Below, piece after piece: positions 6,085 through 7,536 of a stretch of 7,536 nucleotides of DNA (position 1 is its first letter; each line of letters opens with the position of its first letter). Source of the stretch: Eubacteriales bacterium (lineage in GTDB: Bacteria; Bacillota; Clostridia; Christensenellales; UMGS416); assembly GCA_028709505.1 (NCBI GenBank), contig JAQVWW010000004.1:2190-9725 (forward strand). Direction: 5' to 3'. Under the pieces are notes generated by a model. The model was not told where the DNA came from. It ran no database searches and saw only the letters and a list, made by a program, of their open reading frames with translations. The position numbers and the translations under genes are program-made.

Positions 6085-7536
6085 TCACAGATCCAAATTT
6101 TCATAAATTGTATTGACCCATGCAGAAGCTCTTTTACCACCATTCGACACGAAAAATTTTACATCATGCAAGGACCAAGTCCACTGGGTCCCGTTTCTCT
6201 GACGGATCCAAACTTGAATCATATCTTGCGAGTCCTTTTTGATATTGTCATACAAAAGTTGATTGATGCCAACATATATCCTACGGTCATCAAAGGCGTG
6301 ACCGTCTAGCGTATTTGGGATAGTCCACCCGGTCTGGTTTGTAGTTTTTATATCGAAATACACCTGGTGCTCCTCGTCAACACCATTATGCGCTTCTAAA
6401 GTTAAGGATAGTGTGCTACCCTCATTTTTTAGAAAAAAGCTAACAGATAAAATCGGAACTTCCATCTGGCTTCCTGAGGTTGAAAGATCGACGTTATAAT
6501 AGGCAAGCGGAGTCCCCGGAGCGGCCGGGCCGGTGTCGCCCTGCGGGCCGGTGGGGCCGATGTCGCCTTGCGGGCCGGTGGGGCCATCAGCACCGTCTGC
6601 TCCGGCAGCACCAGTGGGGCCAATATCGCCCTGTGGGCCGGTCGGGCCAATATCGCCCTGCGGACCGGTGGGGCCGATGTCGCCTTGCGGGCCGGTGGGG
6701 CCATCAGCACCGTCTGCTCCGGCAGCACCAGTGGGGCCAATATCGCCCTGCGGGCCGGTCGGGCCAATATCGCCCTGCGGACCGGTGGGACCGATGTCGC
6801 CCTGCGGACCGGTGGGTCCGATGTCGCCCTGCAGGCCCATCAAGCCAATGTCGCCCTGTGGGCCGGTGGGGCCGATGTCGCCCTGCGCTCCGGTAGGGCC
6901 GGTGTCGCCTTGCGGGCCGGTGGGGCCAATGTCGCCTTGCGGGCCGGTGGGGCCGGTCACGCTGGGATTTTCAATGTTGACATGTGCCGATCCGGGAGTT
7001 ACGTCAATGACCAAAGTTGAGGAAGAAAAATCCAAAGAGGAACCTAATGTCATGGGAACGGAGGCACCGCCCGAAGTTTCCACCGTAAATAATACGGTAT
7101 CTGCGTCGATTCCCGTAGGACCGGTCGGACCGATGTCCCCGGTAGCTCCTGCTGGGCCAGTGGGGCCGATATCCCCTTGCGGGCCTGTGGGTCCTATATC
7201 ACCCTGTATTCCCTGGGGCCCTTCGGAACCCTGGCAGCCTCTTGCGCCCTGCGGCCCTTCCGGGCCTTGTACTCCGGCAGGGCCTTCGGGGCCGATTGAT
7301 CCGGCAGGGCCCTGAATTCCCTGAGGGCCGGGCACACCTTCCGGTCCTGGAACACCCTGCGGACCCGCGGGCCCCGTATTCCCTCTTGGCCCAATAGGCC
7401 CCTGAACGCCTTGCGGACCAACCGGCCCGGGATTGCCACGAGGCCCCATGGGCCCTTGACAGCCGGGATCTCCCTGCGGGCCAACATCTCCACGAACACC
7501 TTGGGGCCATTGGGCCCCTATCTTTCCCTCCGGGCC
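6085..7536 (-). CDS. Collagen-like Gly-X-Y repeat protein, C-terminal part (start beyond right edge)
   Basis: A 483-residue partial protein, open to the right edge; the first 29 visible codons (7450-7536) are still Gly-X-Y, so the true start is outside. Order of parts, numbered from the edge: Gly-X-Y block 1 (1-142), a non-collagen insert of about 50 residues rich in S, T and V (143-194, DNA 6955-7110), Gly-X-Y block 2 (195-338), and a C-terminal domain of about 145 residues (DNA 6088-6522). Block 2 is built on the nonapeptide GDIGPTGPQ, with AAGADGADG units. Such proteins in Firmicutes form triple-helical filaments on the cell or spore surface (BclA is the known example); phage tail fibres can also carry collagen repeats. 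The C-terminal domain is probably a trimerising beta-rich head, but I do not recognise it. No LPxTG or membrane anchor is seen at this end. GxY codons are GC-rich whereas the insert and head are AT-richer. Confidence 0.93.
   Translation of the reverse strand, partial: GPEGKIGAQWPQGVRGDVGPQGDPGCQGPMGPRGNPGPVGPQGVQGPIGPRGNTGPAGPQGVPGPEGVPGPQGIQGPAGSIGPEGPAGVQGPEGPQGARGCQGSEGPQGIQGDIGPTGPQGDIGPTGPAGATGDIGPTGPTGIDADTVLFTVETSGGASVPMTLGSSLDFSSSTLVIDVTPGSAHVNIENPSVTGPTGPQGDIGPTGPQGDTGPTGAQGDIGPTGPQGDIGLMGLQGDIGPTGPQGDIGPTGPQGDIGPTGPQGDIGPTGAAGADGADGPTGPQGDIGPTGPQGDIGPTGPQGDIGPTGAAGADGADGPTGPQGDIGPTGPQGDTGPAAPGTPLAYYNVDLSTSGSQMEVPILSVSFFLKNEGSTLSLTLEAHNGVDEEHQVYFDIKTTNQTGWTIPNTLDGHAFDDRRIYVGINQLLYDNIKKDSQDMIQVWIRQRNGTQWTWSLHDVKFFVSNGGKRASAWVNTIYENLDL
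6523..6954 (-). repeat. 27-bp tandem repeats coding GDIGPTGPQ
   Basis: About 16 nine-residue units lie in tandem in collagen block 2, nearly the same at DNA level. Variants include GDIGLMGLQ (near 6831-6845) and GDTGPTGAQ. Such DNA gains and loses units by slippage, so repeat number probably differs between strains (inference). Confidence 0.9.
6541..6774 (-). repeat. Two tandem 117-bp units (39 residues) within the collagen repeat
   Basis: 6541-6657 and 6658-6774 are near-identical direct copies offset by 117 bases, with only a few differences visible. Each codes an AAGADGADG segment followed by several GPTGPQGDI units. 117 bases is 13 Gly-X-Y triplets, so the duplication keeps both frame and triplet phase. 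Confidence 0.88.

Noticed and set aside
6523..6954. Regular repeats that could suggest a CRISPR array
   Set aside because: Units are contiguous 27-bp coding repeats with no unique spacers, and they translate as Gly-X-Y.
6533..7315. A 260-codon open frame on the + strand opposite the collagen gene, reading CGPVGPMSP repeats
   Set aside because: It is the antisense of the GDIGPTGPQ repeat; the GC-rich 27-bp unit keeps the opposite strand free of stops. It has no ribosome binding site, and the frame on the - strand explains the sequence fully.

Overview
The window looks like a GC-rich member of the Firmicutes, most likely class Clostridia. The evidence is strong Shine-Dalgarno sequences (AGGAGG, GAGGAGGT), intrinsic terminators with T-runs, extended -10 promoters, and gene families typical of that group: DUF1848, DUF3343, an EF2568-type cysteine desulfurase and a Gly-X-Y collagen-like protein. 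No gene pins down a genus.

Layout. A + strand terminator at 52-84 closes a gene that lies left of the window. A DUF1848 iron-sulfur protein (150-1100, -) comes next. About 760 bases without a gene follow, and they hold a 282-bp GC-rich tandem duplication (about 1247-1810) with conserved hairpins. A class V cysteine desulfurase/selenocysteine lyase-like enzyme (1861-3003, -) is divergent from a small DUF3343 protein (3099-3374, +), a candidate sulfur or selenium carrier. Their AT-rich spacer probably holds both promoters. Next is endonuclease III (nth, 3755-4393, +) behind a long leader. It converges on a SIS-domain sugar-phosphate isomerase-like gene (4465-5004, -), and a hairpin terminator lies between the two.

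A tRNA-Ala(GGC) with its own promoter and terminator (5207-5368, +) follows. Just beyond it, pointing back at the tRNA, is the C-terminal end of a tyrosine recombinase (5419-5679, -), the usual scar of an element integrated at a tRNA. The next 400 bases are more AT-rich and hold stray hairpins and perhaps one tiny membrane-peptide ORF. The right end, from 6085 to the edge, is the C-terminal part of a large collagen-like surface protein on the - strand. It has two Gly-X-Y blocks, a non-collagen insert and a C-terminal domain of unknown fold.

The genes do not form one operon. The desulfurase and DUF3343 protein plausibly act together in sulfur or selenium transfer. Nth, DUF1848 and the desulfurase product are all connected with Fe-S or sulfur chemistry, but the sequence gives no evidence of joint regulation. 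I found no CRISPR array, no complete insertion sequence and no clearly new multi-gene system. The best candidates for novelty are the duplicated structured intergenic element, the tRNA-linked recombinase scar and the collagen gene.
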